From assembly GCA_963797115.1 (NCBI GenBank), contig CAWCOH010000001.1, forward strand, positions 2,852,001 through 2,916,000: a DNA stretch of 64,000 nt. The letters are read 5' to 3'. Under the pieces are notes generated by a model, which was not told the origin of the DNA, made no database searches, and worked only from the letters and a program-made list of their open reading frames with translations. The position numbers and the translations under genes were made by a program. Below are positions 32,902 through 41,926 of the stretch, piece after piece. Source of the DNA: AP-15 sp963797115 (lineage in GTDB: Bacteria; Pseudomonadota; Alphaproteobacteria; ATCC43930; CGMCC-115725). Position 1 is the first letter of the stretch; the number at the start of each line of letters is the position of its first letter.

Positions 32902-34793
32902 ATGAACGAAGGGGCTGACGGCGAGATCGTCACGTTCAGCGGCTTTCGTCTTGACCGCCCGGGCCGCTGCCTGTTTCGGCAAAACCGGGACGGCTCTTTC
33001 ACTCAGGCGACGATCGGTTCACGAGCGCTCGAAGTCCTCACTGCGCTGATCGATCGGCGGGGTGGCGTGATCTCGCAAGACGAGATCATGAAGGCGGTAT
33101 GGCCGGGAACGGTGGTCGAAGCGGCAAACGTTACCGTGCAAATCTCGACCCTTCGCCGGATTCTCGATGACGGCCGAACCGAAGGAAGCACGATCCAGAC
33201 AGTGCCAGGGCGCGGCTACCGCTTTGCGGCGCCACTAAATTGGGACCTCGGCGCCCTCCTCCCGGTCGCGACGTCCACTCAGCCGGACGCCGTCTCCGGT
33301 AACGATGCGGCCGATCCGACAGCGCCGGCTGGTCAGGGAGAGGACACGGTCCTCGAACCGGTGCGTGGCCAGACCAAATCAGATCGGAATGAACAGAGTG
33401 CCACGGCTGCGACGGAGCCTGTGCCGTCGGCGTACCTATCCCACGAAGCATCACACCGCCGTCGCGTCCTCCTCGGGGCAATGTTCACGGCATTGGTGCT
33501 CGTGATCGGGGTCACGGGCTGGTGGCTCTGGATGGCAAAGGGAGCGGCACCGCGGGCAACTGTCTCGGACACTGCCTCGATATCCAGACCCCTTGTCGCC
33601 CCGCGTCTGTCGATCGTCGTGCTGCCCTTTACCGATCTCAGCGAGGATCGCGGACAGCAATATTTTGCCGACGGGATCACCGATGATCTGACAACCGATC
33701 TGTCGCGCTTGCGGAATGTTCTGGTGATCTCGCGCGGCACTGCCTTCACGTATAACAGCAGGTGGACGCCAAGCAGATCGGCCGAGAGCTGGGGGTGCGC
33801 TATGTGCTCGAAGGCAGCGTCCGGCGGTCGGGCAACGAGGTAAAGATCAACACCCAGCTGATCGACGCCGCAACGAACACGCATCTTTGGGCAGAGCGTT
33901 TCAACCACGATATCGGCAATCTGTTCGCGCTGCAGAACGAGGTCACGAGCCGCATCGCCAATACACTCGGTTGGGAGATGATCGCTGCCGAGACCGCCCG
34001 CTCGACTGACCGACCCGACACGCTGGACTACCTGCTCCGGGGACAGTTCGCGCACAATGTTCTCAGGAATTTTGCGGAAGCCGTCAGGCTATTTGAGCAT
34101 GCCTTGGCGCTCGACCCCCGCTCGGTCGAGGCGCAGAGCCGCCTGGCAGGCTCGCTTGTCAATCGGGGAATGGGGCAGAAAGACCCCGCGGCGAAGGCTG
34201 CTGACTGGCGGCGCTCCGAAGAGCTTTTCGCGCAGGCTCTGGCAGCCTCTCCGGGCGACGCGTACGCGCACCGGACCAAAGGCAAATTGCTGCGCGACAC
34301 GCGGCGGTGCGAGGAAGCCGTTCCCGAGTTCGAGATCGCGCTGGCGAGCAATCGCAACGACCCCCTTAGCCTTGGCGACCTGGGCATGTGCAAGTTCCTG
34401 ACCGGCAGCTCGGATCAGGAGGCTCTTGCGCTTATGGAGCAAGCCATCCGCCTCAGCCCTCGCGACCCGAACATGTAGTGGTGGTACACCCGGATCGGCT
34501 TTGTGCACCTGCTGCAAGCGCGCATCGACGAGGCGATCGCGTGGCTCGAAAAGGCGAAAAGCCTGAAGCCGGAAGTCGGCTATGCACATTGGTGTCTCGC
34601 CGTTGCCTACGGTTTCAAAGGCGAGCGGGAACGCGCCCGCGCCGAACTCGCCGAAGGGCTGAGGGCGCACCCCAAGTACCGCAGCGTCGCCAGCTTCAGA
34701 GCCAAATCCGAATGGTACTATCCGGCGGTCGCCGACCGGTGGGAAACGGTAATCTTCCCCGGTCTGCGCGCCGCCGAACACCCGGAGGAGTGA
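32902..34793 (+). pseudogene. Winged-helix regulator with FlgO-like and TPR domains, broken twice
   Basis: Reads as one protein of about 630 residues if two lesions are repaired. It has an OmpR/PhoB-type winged helix (ISQDEIMKAVWPG, QISTLRRILDD, TVPGRGYRF), a single membrane helix (VLLGAMFTALVLVIGVTGWW), then the FlgO-like and TPR parts, closely resembling those of the cyclase at 28293. One base is missing near 33763 (TYNSR to VDAKQIG). An in-frame TAG at 34476 interrupts SPRDPNM, and the homologous frame resumes at once (WWYTRIGFVHLLQ) and runs to 34793. The CadC-like layout implies a membrane-anchored sensor regulator. Probably inactive. Confidence 0.82.
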
Positions 34794-34834
34794 CAACGAC
34801 GGGCCGCCTCGCCGCCACCCTCTCCGCGGATGTG

Positions 34835-34930
34835 GCAGAACGCGATGGAGCTCGACACGGCGGCCAGGCACAAGCTGCCGCTGCTGTGCGTCATCAGCCT
34901 CAATGGCGGCTGGACCGCCGACCCAGACGG
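34835..34930 (+). pseudogene. Fragment of a ThDP enzyme gene
   Basis: A 96-base piece homologous to 27603-27700 inside the ThDP enzyme gene. It translates to NAMELDTAARHKLPLL followed by SLNGGWTADP, the cofactor-binding core. Differences at many third positions mean it derives from a diverged homologue, not a very recent copy. It has no start and ends in unrelated sequence. The rest of 34794-35072 holds nothing recognisable except the ribosome site of the next gene. Confidence 0.8.
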
Positions 34931-35072
34931 CACTAGCCCGGCTGCTATTTGAAGTGCGGACGCGGCAAGATCCGCGCAAATTCCGGCATTCGCGAATGAC
35001 GCGAGCGTGTCCTTTGCCTAAGGTAAGCGCCGCATATGGCTTGTGTCGGAGTGTATCAGAAGGGAGGCGGGC

Positions 35073-35393
35073 ATGCTGGCGATGTGGGTCAAGGTCCGGG
35101 TGAAGCCGGAGGAACGCGAGCGCTTCCTGAAAGCGATCGAGGTGGATGCCCTCGGTTCCGAAGGCGACGAGCCGGGCTGCCTGCGCTTCAACGTTCTGCA
35201 GGATGCGCAGGACCCTAACGTATACTATTTCTACGAAGCCTACCGTGACGAGGCGGCGCTGGAGGCGCACCGGGCGGCACCCCACTACGCCGTCTGGCGT
35301 GCGGCCGCGGACACACTCGACGGGACACCGCAAGCGACACGCTGCCAGACCGTATTTCCCGCGGCAGCCGGATGCTGGACGCGAAATAAATAA
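35073..35393 (+). CDS. Antibiotic biosynthesis monooxygenase (ABM) domain protein
   Basis: A 106-residue single-domain ABM protein, a ferredoxin-like fold that dimerises. Members range from cofactor-free monooxygenases to LsrG-like isomerases and heme-degrading enzymes. The conserved core PGCLRFNVLQD followed by YFYEAYRDEAALEAHRA is present. An AGGGAGG site lies 7 bases before the ATG at 35073. It stands alone, so its substrate cannot be guessed from context. Confidence 0.85.
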   Translation: MLAMWVKVRVKPEERERFLKAIEVDALGSEGDEPGCLRFNVLQDAQDPNVYYFYEAYRDEAALEAHRAAPHYAVWRAAADTLDGTPQATRCQTVFPAAAGCWTRNK

Positions 35394-35699
35394 CGGCGGG
35401 GGCAGAGGGAGGCACGATCAGGGCCGCTCGCAAGCGCCGGTCACCCGCGTCGGGATCCAACGCTCCTCGGCGTGCGCAGGCTAGACATATCGGGTAGCGC
35501 TGAAGTGAATGCCGAGGAAGGGCGAGCCCGCTTTTGCAAGGCAATGGTTGTGATATTGTCATTTTTGTCTTGATAAATCTCGCTGAGTATGGCATTCTCG
35601 GCAACTCGGCTCTGTACAAACAAGGCCGTCGGTTACGCTCGCTCTTCTTTCGCCGGCGGGGCCGCCCGGACCCCAGGAGTTCTGCGGAGGAGGTTAGGT

Positions 35700-35747
35700 G
35701 GCCCGCTGCTAATTTCCTGCAGAAACAGCAAAAACAGCAAAAGGCCG
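35700..35747 (-). repeat. Dispersed element, copy 2
   Basis: The reverse complement reads TTTTGCTGTTTTTGCTGTTTCTGCAGGAAATTAGCAGCGGGC and matches copy 1 at 28007-28049. The rest of the gene-free stretch 35394-35769 contains short broken frames with no recognisable protein and an AT-rich patch at 35540-35600. Confidence 0.55.
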
Positions 35748-35769
35748 CTTCGAGACGAGCCGGCACGGA

Positions 35770-36993
35770 TCATTTTTCTGCCGCTCGTGCCTGCAAGACG
35801 GCGCGATAAAGGGCGAGGGTCTCGCGGGCGACGATCTCGTCGGTGAATTGGCGCTCGATCAGTGCCCGGGCCGCCTGCCCCATTTGGGCACGACGCAGCG
35901 GATCGACGGCCAGGGCGGCAATCGCCTCGGTCAAGGCATCGATGTCGTGCGGCGGCACGAGGAGGCCGGTCTCACCGTGGCGGACCGCCTCTCGGCAACC
36001 CGGGACGTCGGCGGCGATCAGCGGCCGGCTGCAGGCGGCGGCCTCGAGCAGCGCCTTAGGCACGCCCTCGCCATAGGTCGACGGAAGCACCGCAATCGAC
36101 GCCCGGCGCCACACCGCGCGCACATCGGCGACAGCACCAAGCCATTGGATGCCGGGCTCGGCGGCGAGCGAGTTCAGTTCCTCGGCGGTCAGCGAATTCG
36201 AATTATCGGAATCGGTCGGGCCCGCAAACAGCAGCTCGATATTCAGACCCCGCGCGCGCAAGCGGCGAATTGCTGCCGCGGCTTCGAACACGCCTTTATC
36301 GCGCAGCATGCGCGAAACGAGCGCCACCGTGACGGCACATTCGTCTGGCTCGGAAAGCGGGACAAAGTGGCCGACGTCGACCCCCGAGCCTCTGATTAGC
36401 ACGATCCGCGCAGGGTCGATCCCAAGCGCGACGAGGGCGGCGCGATCCTCGGGGTTTTGCACGACGACCCAGTCGCGATCGCTGCGTGCTGCGAGCCGAA
36501 GCGCTAGGCTGAGCAATGGCCGGCGCAGCCTGGCGGCGACTGTCGTGGCGGTAAAGCCGGAGCCGAGGCCCATTAACGAATTGACTGCGGCAGGGGCATG
36601 GCGCGAGCGCGCAAAGGCCAGACGCCGCGCCAGTGCGCCAAACAGCACCGGCTTCAGTGCCACGTGATGGAGGAGGTCGGGGCGCTCGGCGCGATATAGC
36701 CGGATGATCGCGGCAATCGCGCGGAGGGCGCCGGAAAGCCCGTCGCCGCGGCGCCGCCAGGAGATGGGGCACAAGGCAAAGCCCTCGTCGCGGATCTGCT
36801 CGCCGTGTTCCCGCACCCGGGTTGCCACGACCACCGCGAAACCGGCGTCGCGCGCCGCGCGGGCGACCGGCAAGCGGTGTGAGCAGAAATACCAGTCCTC
36901 GGTTACTAAAAAGAGGAGCTTCAGCCGCCGCGCGCCAACGGATCCCGGAAGCGGCGACAGAACGGAGGACCGGATTGGATCGGGCTGGGCCAC
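35770..36993 (-). CDS. Family 4 glycosyltransferase
   Basis: A 407-residue GT-B fold glycosyltransferase, probably cytoplasmic and membrane-associated, adding a sugar to a lipid-linked polysaccharide precursor. The N-terminal domain has FLVTEDWYFCSHRLPVA and HHVALKP, typical of enzymes paired with UDP-sugar epimerases in O-antigen or exopolysaccharide loci. The C-terminal domain has VSRMLRDKG and the sugar-nucleotide motif PSTYGEGVPKALLEAAAC with the E-x7-E spacing. It diverges from the epimerase gene at 37081, and together they look like part of a surface polysaccharide locus whose other members are absent. Confidence 0.87.
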   Translation of the reverse strand: MAQPDPIRSSVLSPLPGSVGARRLKLLFLVTEDWYFCSHRLPVARAARDAGFAVVVATRVREHGEQIRDEGFALCPISWRRRGDGLSGALRAIAAIIRLYRAERPDLLHHVALKPVLFGALARRLAFARSRHAPAAVNSLMGLGSGFTATTVAARLRRPLLSLALRLAARSDRDWVVVQNPEDRAALVALGIDPARIVLIRGSGVDVGHFVPLSEPDECAVTVALVSRMLRDKGVFEAAAAIRRLRARGLNIELLFAGPTDSDNSNSLTAEELNSLAAEPGIQWLGAVADVRAVWRRASIAVLPSTYGEGVPKALLEAAACSRPLIAADVPGCREAVRHGETGLLVPPHDIDALTEAIAALAVDPLRRAQMGQAARALIERQFTDEIVARETLALYRAVLQARAAEK

Positions 36994-37080
36994 TGGGGTT
37001 GGGCTGACCTTGCTTCGGGACGCCCACGTCTCTAATGCAATTGCCGCGAGATCGCTCGCGCAAATCGGGAGAGGCCTTGC

Positions 37081-38016
37081 GTGGCGCGCGTTGTCGTGAC
37101 CGGTGCTGCGGGTTTCATCGGACGGGCATTGTGCGCCGAGCTAGTCGAGCGGGGCCATCGCGTCCTTGGTCTGACCCGCACCCCGGCACAACCCATTACC
37201 GGCGTCGAGCTGCGCCCGATCGGCGACATTACTGCGGGGACGCACTGGCCCGAGCATCTTGCCGGCGCCGAGATCGTCATCCATCTCGCGAACCGGGCGC
37301 ATCGTCCGGTCTCCGGCGAAGCGGCGGCGCACGAAGCCGAAGCGGCGGCAAGTCTCGCCTGCGCCGCGGCGGCGAGCGGGGTGCAGCGGCTCGTTCATAT
37401 GAGCTCGATCCGGGTGATGGGCGAGGCAACTCGCCCCGGCGCCCCGTTCCGCCCGACCGATGCGCCGCGGCCGCACGAGTCTTATGGGCGCAACAAGCTG
37501 GCGATCGAGCAGGCGCTGATGACGGCGGCGTGGGAGACCGGTTTGGAGCTCGTCATCCTGCGCCCGCCGCTCGTTTACGGGCCGGCGGTCAAGGCCAATT
37601 TCCGAGCGCTGATCAGGCTCGCCGCGAGCGGGCTGCCGCTGCCGTTCGCCGGCATAGACAACCGCCGCAGCCTGATCTTTCTCGCCAATCTCGTCGATGT
37701 GACGGCGCGCGCCGCCGTCCATCCCGCCGCCGCCGGATACGCACTGCTGGTTCGCGACGAGGTCGACCTGTCGACGGAGGAGCTGCTGCGCCACCTGGCT
37801 GCGGCACTGGACCGCCCGGCGCGGCTCTTTGCGATGCCGGCCGCGGCCTTCGCCGTCTGTAGCCGCCTTCCGGTTCTCGGCCCGCTCCTCGCCCCGCTGA
37901 CATCGTCCCTGCAGGTCGACGACGGCGAGACGCGCGGTTTGCTCGATTGGTCGCCGCCGATTTCAACCAAAATCGGGCTCGCGGCGACGGCGCGCGCCTT
38001 TCGCGAAAATACGTAG
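37081..38016 (+). CDS. NAD-dependent sugar-nucleotide epimerase/dehydratase
   Basis: A 311-residue extended short-chain dehydrogenase with GTG start. The NAD site is VTGAAGFIG, and the catalytic tyrosine and lysine are in SYGRNK (YxxxK), preceded by HMSSIRVMGE. LRPPLVYGP is the substrate-binding strand common to UDP-glucose/UDP-GlcNAc 4-epimerase-like enzymes of polysaccharide loci. With the divergent glycosyltransferase it probably supplies an amino-sugar donor. Confidence 0.85.
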   Translation: MARVVVTGAAGFIGRALCAELVERGHRVLGLTRTPAQPITGVELRPIGDITAGTHWPEHLAGAEIVIHLANRAHRPVSGEAAAHEAEAAASLACAAAASGVQRLVHMSSIRVMGEATRPGAPFRPTDAPRPHESYGRNKLAIEQALMTAAWETGLELVILRPPLVYGPAVKANFRALIRLAASGLPLPFAGIDNRRSLIFLANLVDVTARAAVHPAAAGYALLVRDEVDLSTEELLRHLAAALDRPARLFAMPAAAFAVCSRLPVLGPLLAPLTSSLQVDDGETRGLLDWSPPISTKIGLAATARAFRENT

Positions 38017-38083
38017 GACCTGGGTTTGCGGCCGACCGCGCGCTATATCGAAGGGTCACGAGTATTTGCCCGAGGAGGCCGCC

Positions 38084-38569
38084 GTGCCGAGCTTTGACAT
38101 CGTCTCGCGCCTCGACCTCGCCGAGGTCGACAACGCGCTCGCCGGGATCACGCGCGAGATCGGCACGCGCTTCGACTTCAAGGGGAGCAAATGCACGGTC
38201 GAGCGACAGGAGGGGGTGATGACGCTGCTCGCCGATGACGAGCTGAAGCTCAAGCAGATGCACGAGCTCTTGAAAGTGCATCTGACGCGGCGCAAGGTCG
38301 ACCCGGCGGCACTCGACTTCAAGCCGCCGGAGAAGGCCTCGGGCAACCGGGTGCGCCAGACGATCGTGCTGCGCCAGGGCGTCGACGCCAATCTTGCCCG
38401 GCAGCTGATCCGCGAGATCAAGGACAGCAAGCTCAAGGTGCAAGTGTCGATCCAGGGTGACGAGTTGCGCGTCACCGGCAAAAAGCGCGACGATCTTCAG
38501 GCGGCGATCGGGGTGGTGCGCGGCTCTAAGGTCGAGCAGCCGCTGCAGTATCTGAATTTTCGCGACTGA
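38084..38569 (+). CDS. yajQ: YajQ family nucleotide-binding protein
   Basis: A 161-residue YajQ (DUF520) protein; family members bind nucleotides, and in some species cyclic di-GMP, acting as a regulator. The start PSFDIVSRLDLAEVDNAL, the block TRFDFKGSK and the end QPLQYLNFRD are diagnostic. GTG start at 38084 after a GAGGAGG site; an in-frame ATG at 38066 is upstream of that site and rejected. Confidence 0.93.
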   Translation: MPSFDIVSRLDLAEVDNALAGITREIGTRFDFKGSKCTVERQEGVMTLLADDELKLKQMHELLKVHLTRRKVDPAALDFKPPEKASGNRVRQTIVLRQGVDANLARQLIREIKDSKLKVQVSIQGDELRVTGKKRDDLQAAIGVVRGSKVEQPLQYLNFRD

Positions 38570-38634
38570 TCCGGGCACCGCCGCCGCGGGACTTGATTGC
38601 TCGGACAGCGGGCGATATTAACTCGCGAGGCATC

Positions 38635-38710
38635 GTCCCCTTCGTCTAGAGGCCCAGGACACCGCCCTCTCACGGCGGCAACACCGGTTCGAATCCGGTA
38701 GGGGACGCCA
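38635..38710 (+). tRNA. tRNA-Glu (anticodon CTC)
   Basis: A 76-base cloverleaf with encoded CCA. Acceptor stem GTCCCCT (38635-38641) pairs with AGGGGAC (38700-38706), then G and CCA. The anticodon stem CCGCC/GGCGG closes the loop CTCTCAC, giving anticodon CTC. The T arm CCGGTTCGAATCCGG is perfect. Confidence 0.95.
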
Positions 38711-39205
38711 GTAATTTCAGATATTTGGGGATTTCGCCAGTACCCAGTGTCCCGGATACGGTGCCGGATGACCGTGGATTATCGAGGCCGTGGGCGGACG
38801 CATAAAGCCCTGGCCCTATTGGTTCCGCCGACGAATCAGTCGAAGTCTCGACAAAGGGCTTTGCGAGATTTCCCCGAGGCGACAAGACCTCGTTCAGCTT
38901 GATCCAAACCGCTTCGGGTTCGGGCAATAGCGGTGGTCGCGTCTTCTTGACGGGCGGCTTGTCTATGACCGGCGGGTGCGGGCCCGAGGCAGCTCTGCAA
39001 AAGCCATCGGCTCAGTGATCGGCAGAAACGAGGTGGCCTCTTTCGCGTCGCCCCGCTCCTTCCCTGCCGGCTCGATTTCGGCTCCCTGCTCGGCCGGGAA
39101 AGATAACAATTGTAAGCTTTTGATTCAGATAAAATTTCCTCGATTTTTCGATCGTGGAAAACAGATTCTCGCTGTTCTTTTTCCCGCGTGGAGAAGAGGG
39201 GTGCG
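38711..39205. other. tRNA-Glu downstream region, possible integration scar
   Basis: No intact gene in 495 bases. A minus-strand frame (38670-38927) runs out through the tRNA 3' end and does not resemble a full protein. Repeated GGTACCCAGTGTCCC/GGATACGGTGCCGG-type sequence just after the tRNA, and several short broken frames, would fit a decayed element that used the tRNA 3' end as attachment site, but no integrase motif or second copy of the tRNA end is seen. The stretch 39105-39180 is AT-rich. Confidence 0.35.
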
Positions 39206-40699
39206 TCAGCCTGTTGCGGCCGAGGCCGCGTTCCGCCCGGCGATGCGGCCGAAGACGGCGCCGGCCATCAGGCCCGTGCCGCTGGCGTAGTTATGGTAGT
39301 AGAGCCCGCCGACCATCTCGCCGGCGGCGTAGAGACCGGGGATGGGATGGCCGGTGGTGTCCTCGACCTCGGCCGCGTTGGTGATCTTGAGGCCGCCGAA
39401 GGTGAAGGTGATGCCGGTCGTCACGGCATAGGCTTCGTAGGGCGGAGTGTCGAGGCACTGGGCCCAGTTGGTCTTGTCAATCGCGAGACCCCGGGTCGCA
39501 AGGCCGTCGCGGATGTTGGGGTTGAACGGCAGCTCGGGCCGCGGGGCGGCGTTGAACGCCCTCACCGTTTCCAGAAAGCGACGCGGATCCACACCTTCGA
39601 GCCGCCCGGCCAAGGCCTCGAAACTGTCGGCTTTTTCCTTGGTGATGCGCGGGATGCGGTATTCCTCACGCAGCAGATGGACGACCTTCTGGTCAAAGAT
39701 CTGCCAGGCGAACATGCCGGGCTGGTTTAGGATCTCGCCGCCGTATTGAGCATAGGTGTAGCTGTGGAAATCGAGCCCCTCGTCGAGAAAGCGCTCGCCC
39801 CTGGCGTTGATGACGATGCCGAAGGGGTAATTGTGCTTCTGAAAGCGGTCGCCGACATCGAGGTCGCCGAAGGGCGGCGCGTTCAGATCCCAGGCGACGG
39901 CGTGCGCCCCCGACCAGTGCCCGGCGACGGCGGCGCCGAGATCGAGCGCCATCTTCAGCCCCTGCCCCGTGTTGAAGCGCGAGCCGCGGACCTTGGCGAG
40001 ATCCCAGTTGGGCCCCAGATAGCGCGCCCGCATCTCGGCATTGGCCTCGAAGCCGCCGCAGGCCAGCACCACCGCCTTGGCGCGCAGCTCCCGGATATGC
40101 CCCTGATGGCGCACCCGCACGCCCTCGACGCCGCTGTCGCCCTGCAAGAGGCCGATTGCCGGCGTCTCATAGAGCACCCCGATCCCGTCGCGGGCGGCGC
40201 GCCCGTGCAAGGCCTTCATCAGCTCCTTGCCGCCGCCCCAGATGTGACAAGCGAGCCCGCCCCAGAACTTGAACTTGCCGTCGACCAGGAACGCCTGGCG
40301 GCCGAGCCCGAGCTGAAACCGCACTCCTTTCTCGCGCATCCACACGGCGGTTTCGAAGCTGCTGCGGATCAGGATCTCGGTCAGATCGGGATCGCAGCGA
40401 TACTGGGTCAGCCGGCCCATATCGTCGAAATATTCTTCCTCGGTATAGGTGCCGAAATCGACGTCCTTGAGCTCGGTCTCGTTCATATCGGGGATCAGGC
40501 GCCTCAGATCCTCGCCGTTGTGGTAGACGACGCGGAAGGCGCCGCCGGTGAAGCAGGAGTTGCCGCCGCGCGCCTCCTCGGGGGCAATTTCGAGCATCAG
40601 CACACTGGCGCCGTTCTCACGCGCCGACAGCGCCGCACAGGTCGCGGCGTTGCCGGCCCCGACCACGATCACATCAAACTTGTCGCCGGCGATGTCCAT
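39206..40699 (-). CDS. tcuA: FAD-dependent tricarballylate dehydrogenase-like flavoprotein
   Basis: A 497-residue flavoprotein of the fumarate reductase/succinate dehydrogenase type, closest in layout to TcuA, which oxidises tricarballylate to aconitate. The dinucleotide site VVVGAGNAATCAALSA is at the N-terminus. RGGNSCFTGGAFR and TGITFTFGGLKI are characteristic, and the C-terminal LYAAGEMVGGLYYHNYASG completes the FAD site. The usual partners tcuB and tcuC are not adjacent. The gene diverges from moaB with about 86 bases between starts. Confidence 0.8.
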   Translation of the reverse strand: MDIAGDKFDVIVVGAGNAATCAALSARENGASVLMLEIAPEEARGGNSCFTGGAFRVVYHNGEDLRRLIPDMNETELKDVDFGTYTEEEYFDDMGRLTQYRCDPDLTEILIRSSFETAVWMREKGVRFQLGLGRQAFLVDGKFKFWGGLACHIWGGGKELMKALHGRAARDGIGVLYETPAIGLLQGDSGVEGVRVRHQGHIRELRAKAVVLACGGFEANAEMRARYLGPNWDLAKVRGSRFNTGQGLKMALDLGAAVAGHWSGAHAVAWDLNAPPFGDLDVGDRFQKHNYPFGIVINARGERFLDEGLDFHSYTYAQYGGEILNQPGMFAWQIFDQKVVHLLREEYRIPRITKEKADSFEALAGRLEGVDPRRFLETVRAFNAAPRPELPFNPNIRDGLATRGLAIDKTNWAQCLDTPPYEAYAVTTGITFTFGGLKITNAAEVEDTTGHPIPGLYAAGEMVGGLYYHNYASGTGLMAGAVFGRIAGRNAASAATG

Positions 40700-40785
40700 G
40701 ATCCGCTCCTCCCCAACCTCTCTCGTCTGGCCGCGTCCGCTCGGCCGGACTATTCTGGCGCGCTCGAACCCAGGAGGCGACCCTT

Positions 40786-41325
40786 ATGCCGCGGCTCGAT
40801 GAAACCCGACCCTTTCTGCCTGTCAACATCGCGCTCTTGACGGTCTCCGACACCCGCGACGCCGCACAGGACCGCTCCGGCAATACGCTCGCCGACCTCG
40901 CCACGACCGCCGGCCATCATATCGCCGCGCGGAATATCGTGCGCGACGAGCAGGACGCGATCGTCGCTCAGCTCAAGACGTGGATCGCCGACCCCGCAAT
41001 CGATGTCGTGATCGCGACCGGCGGCACTGGGGTGACGGGCCGCGATGTCACGCCGGAGGCCTTCCACAGTGTCTACGAGAAGGAGATCGCCGGGTTCGGC
41101 GAGCTCTTCCGCTGGCTCAGCTACGACAAGGTCGGGACCTCGACGATCCAGAGCCGGGCGACCGCCGGGGTCGCCGGCGGCACCTATCTCTTCGCTCTGC
41201 CGGGCTCGCCCAGCGCCTGCCGCGACGCCTGGGAAGGCATCCTTGTCCACCAGCTCGACAATCGTTTCCGCCCCTGCAACTTCGTCGAGCTGATGCCGCG
41301 GCTGCAGGAGCACCTCAAGCGGTAG
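40786..41325 (+). CDS. moaB: Molybdopterin adenylyltransferase MoaB
   Basis: A 179-residue MoaB/MogA-type protein that activates molybdopterin with ATP before metal insertion. VSDTRDAAQDRSGNTL and the molybdopterin-binding ATGGTGVTGRDVTPEA are the family signatures, with LPGSPSAC near the end. It supports molybdenum enzymes such as the formate dehydrogenase suggested at the start of the window. It ends two bases before the convergent glycosyltransferase gene. Confidence 0.93.
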   Translation: MPRLDETRPFLPVNIALLTVSDTRDAAQDRSGNTLADLATTAGHHIAARNIVRDEQDAIVAQLKTWIADPAIDVVIATGGTGVTGRDVTPEAFHSVYEKEIAGFGELFRWLSYDKVGTSTIQSRATAGVAGGTYLFALPGSPSACRDAWEGILVHQLDNRFRPCNFVELMPRLQEHLKR

Positions 41326-41326
41326 C

Positions 41327-41926
41327 TCAGAATCCACGGCACGGCTTGAGGCGGCGATAGGCCTCGCCGTCATCGACGTCTTCGAGGCGTTCGACAAAGC
41401 CGACCGTGACCCTTCGGGGCAGTCCGGCGAGGGTGTCTGCGAGCGCATGGGGACCCGACCACCGCACCTGCTCGAACAGCCGCGGCAGGCGGCGCGAGCA
41501 GCGAGCGCCGACCAGCCAGAACCCGCCATCCTCGGCCGGGCCGAAGACGAGGTCCAGGCGGCCGAGGAGACGGAAGGCAGCGACGACGTGACGGGCCGCG
41601 AGTGCGGGAATGTCGCCGCCGACCAATACCACCGGGCCGAATGGGCAGGCGGCCAATGCACGGCGCATGCGGATCCCCAGATCGCCGCCGCCTTGGCCGG
41701 CGGCTTCGATGCCACGATGCCATCGCCGGGCATGACGGCGCGCCTTGTCCGGCGTCACCGCGATCCGCAGCCGCCAGCGCCGGTCATGAGCCAGCCGGCG
41801 CAGCAAGAGCGCAATCATCAGGCGTTCGAAGCGCACGGTCGCGACATCACCGATGTCCCGCGCGAGCCGGCGCTTGCCGCCGCCGAGAGCAGGCGCCCGG
41901 ACGAACAGCACGAGGTGGCGGCGCAT
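41327..41926 (-). CDS. TIGR04282 family glycosyltransferase (arsenosugar cluster type)
   Basis: A 199-residue GT-A-like protein of the TIGR04282 family (CofC/nucleotidyltransferase-like fold), which is usually encoded next to a TIGR04283 glycosyltransferase and, in the named pathway, arsenosugar biosynthesis. LFVRAPALGGGKRRLARDIG at the start and GDIPALAARH, FGPAEDGGFWLVG in the middle are typical. The ATG at 41926 overlaps the stop of the upstream partner (TAATG), so the two are translationally coupled. Confidence 0.82.
   Translation of the reverse strand: MRRHLVLFVRAPALGGGKRRLARDIGDVATVRFERLMIALLLRRLAHDRRWRLRIAVTPDKARRHARRWHRGIEAAGQGGGDLGIRMRRALAACPFGPVVLVGGDIPALAARHVVAAFRLLGRLDLVFGPAEDGGFWLVGARCSRRLPRLFEQVRWSGPHALADTLAGLPRRVTVGFVERLEDVDDGEAYRRLKPCRGF

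Noticed and set aside
38670..38927. An 85-codon minus-strand frame ending inside tRNA-Glu
   Set aside because: Its C-terminal residues are simply the antisense of the tRNA 3' half. The rest has no recognisable domain.
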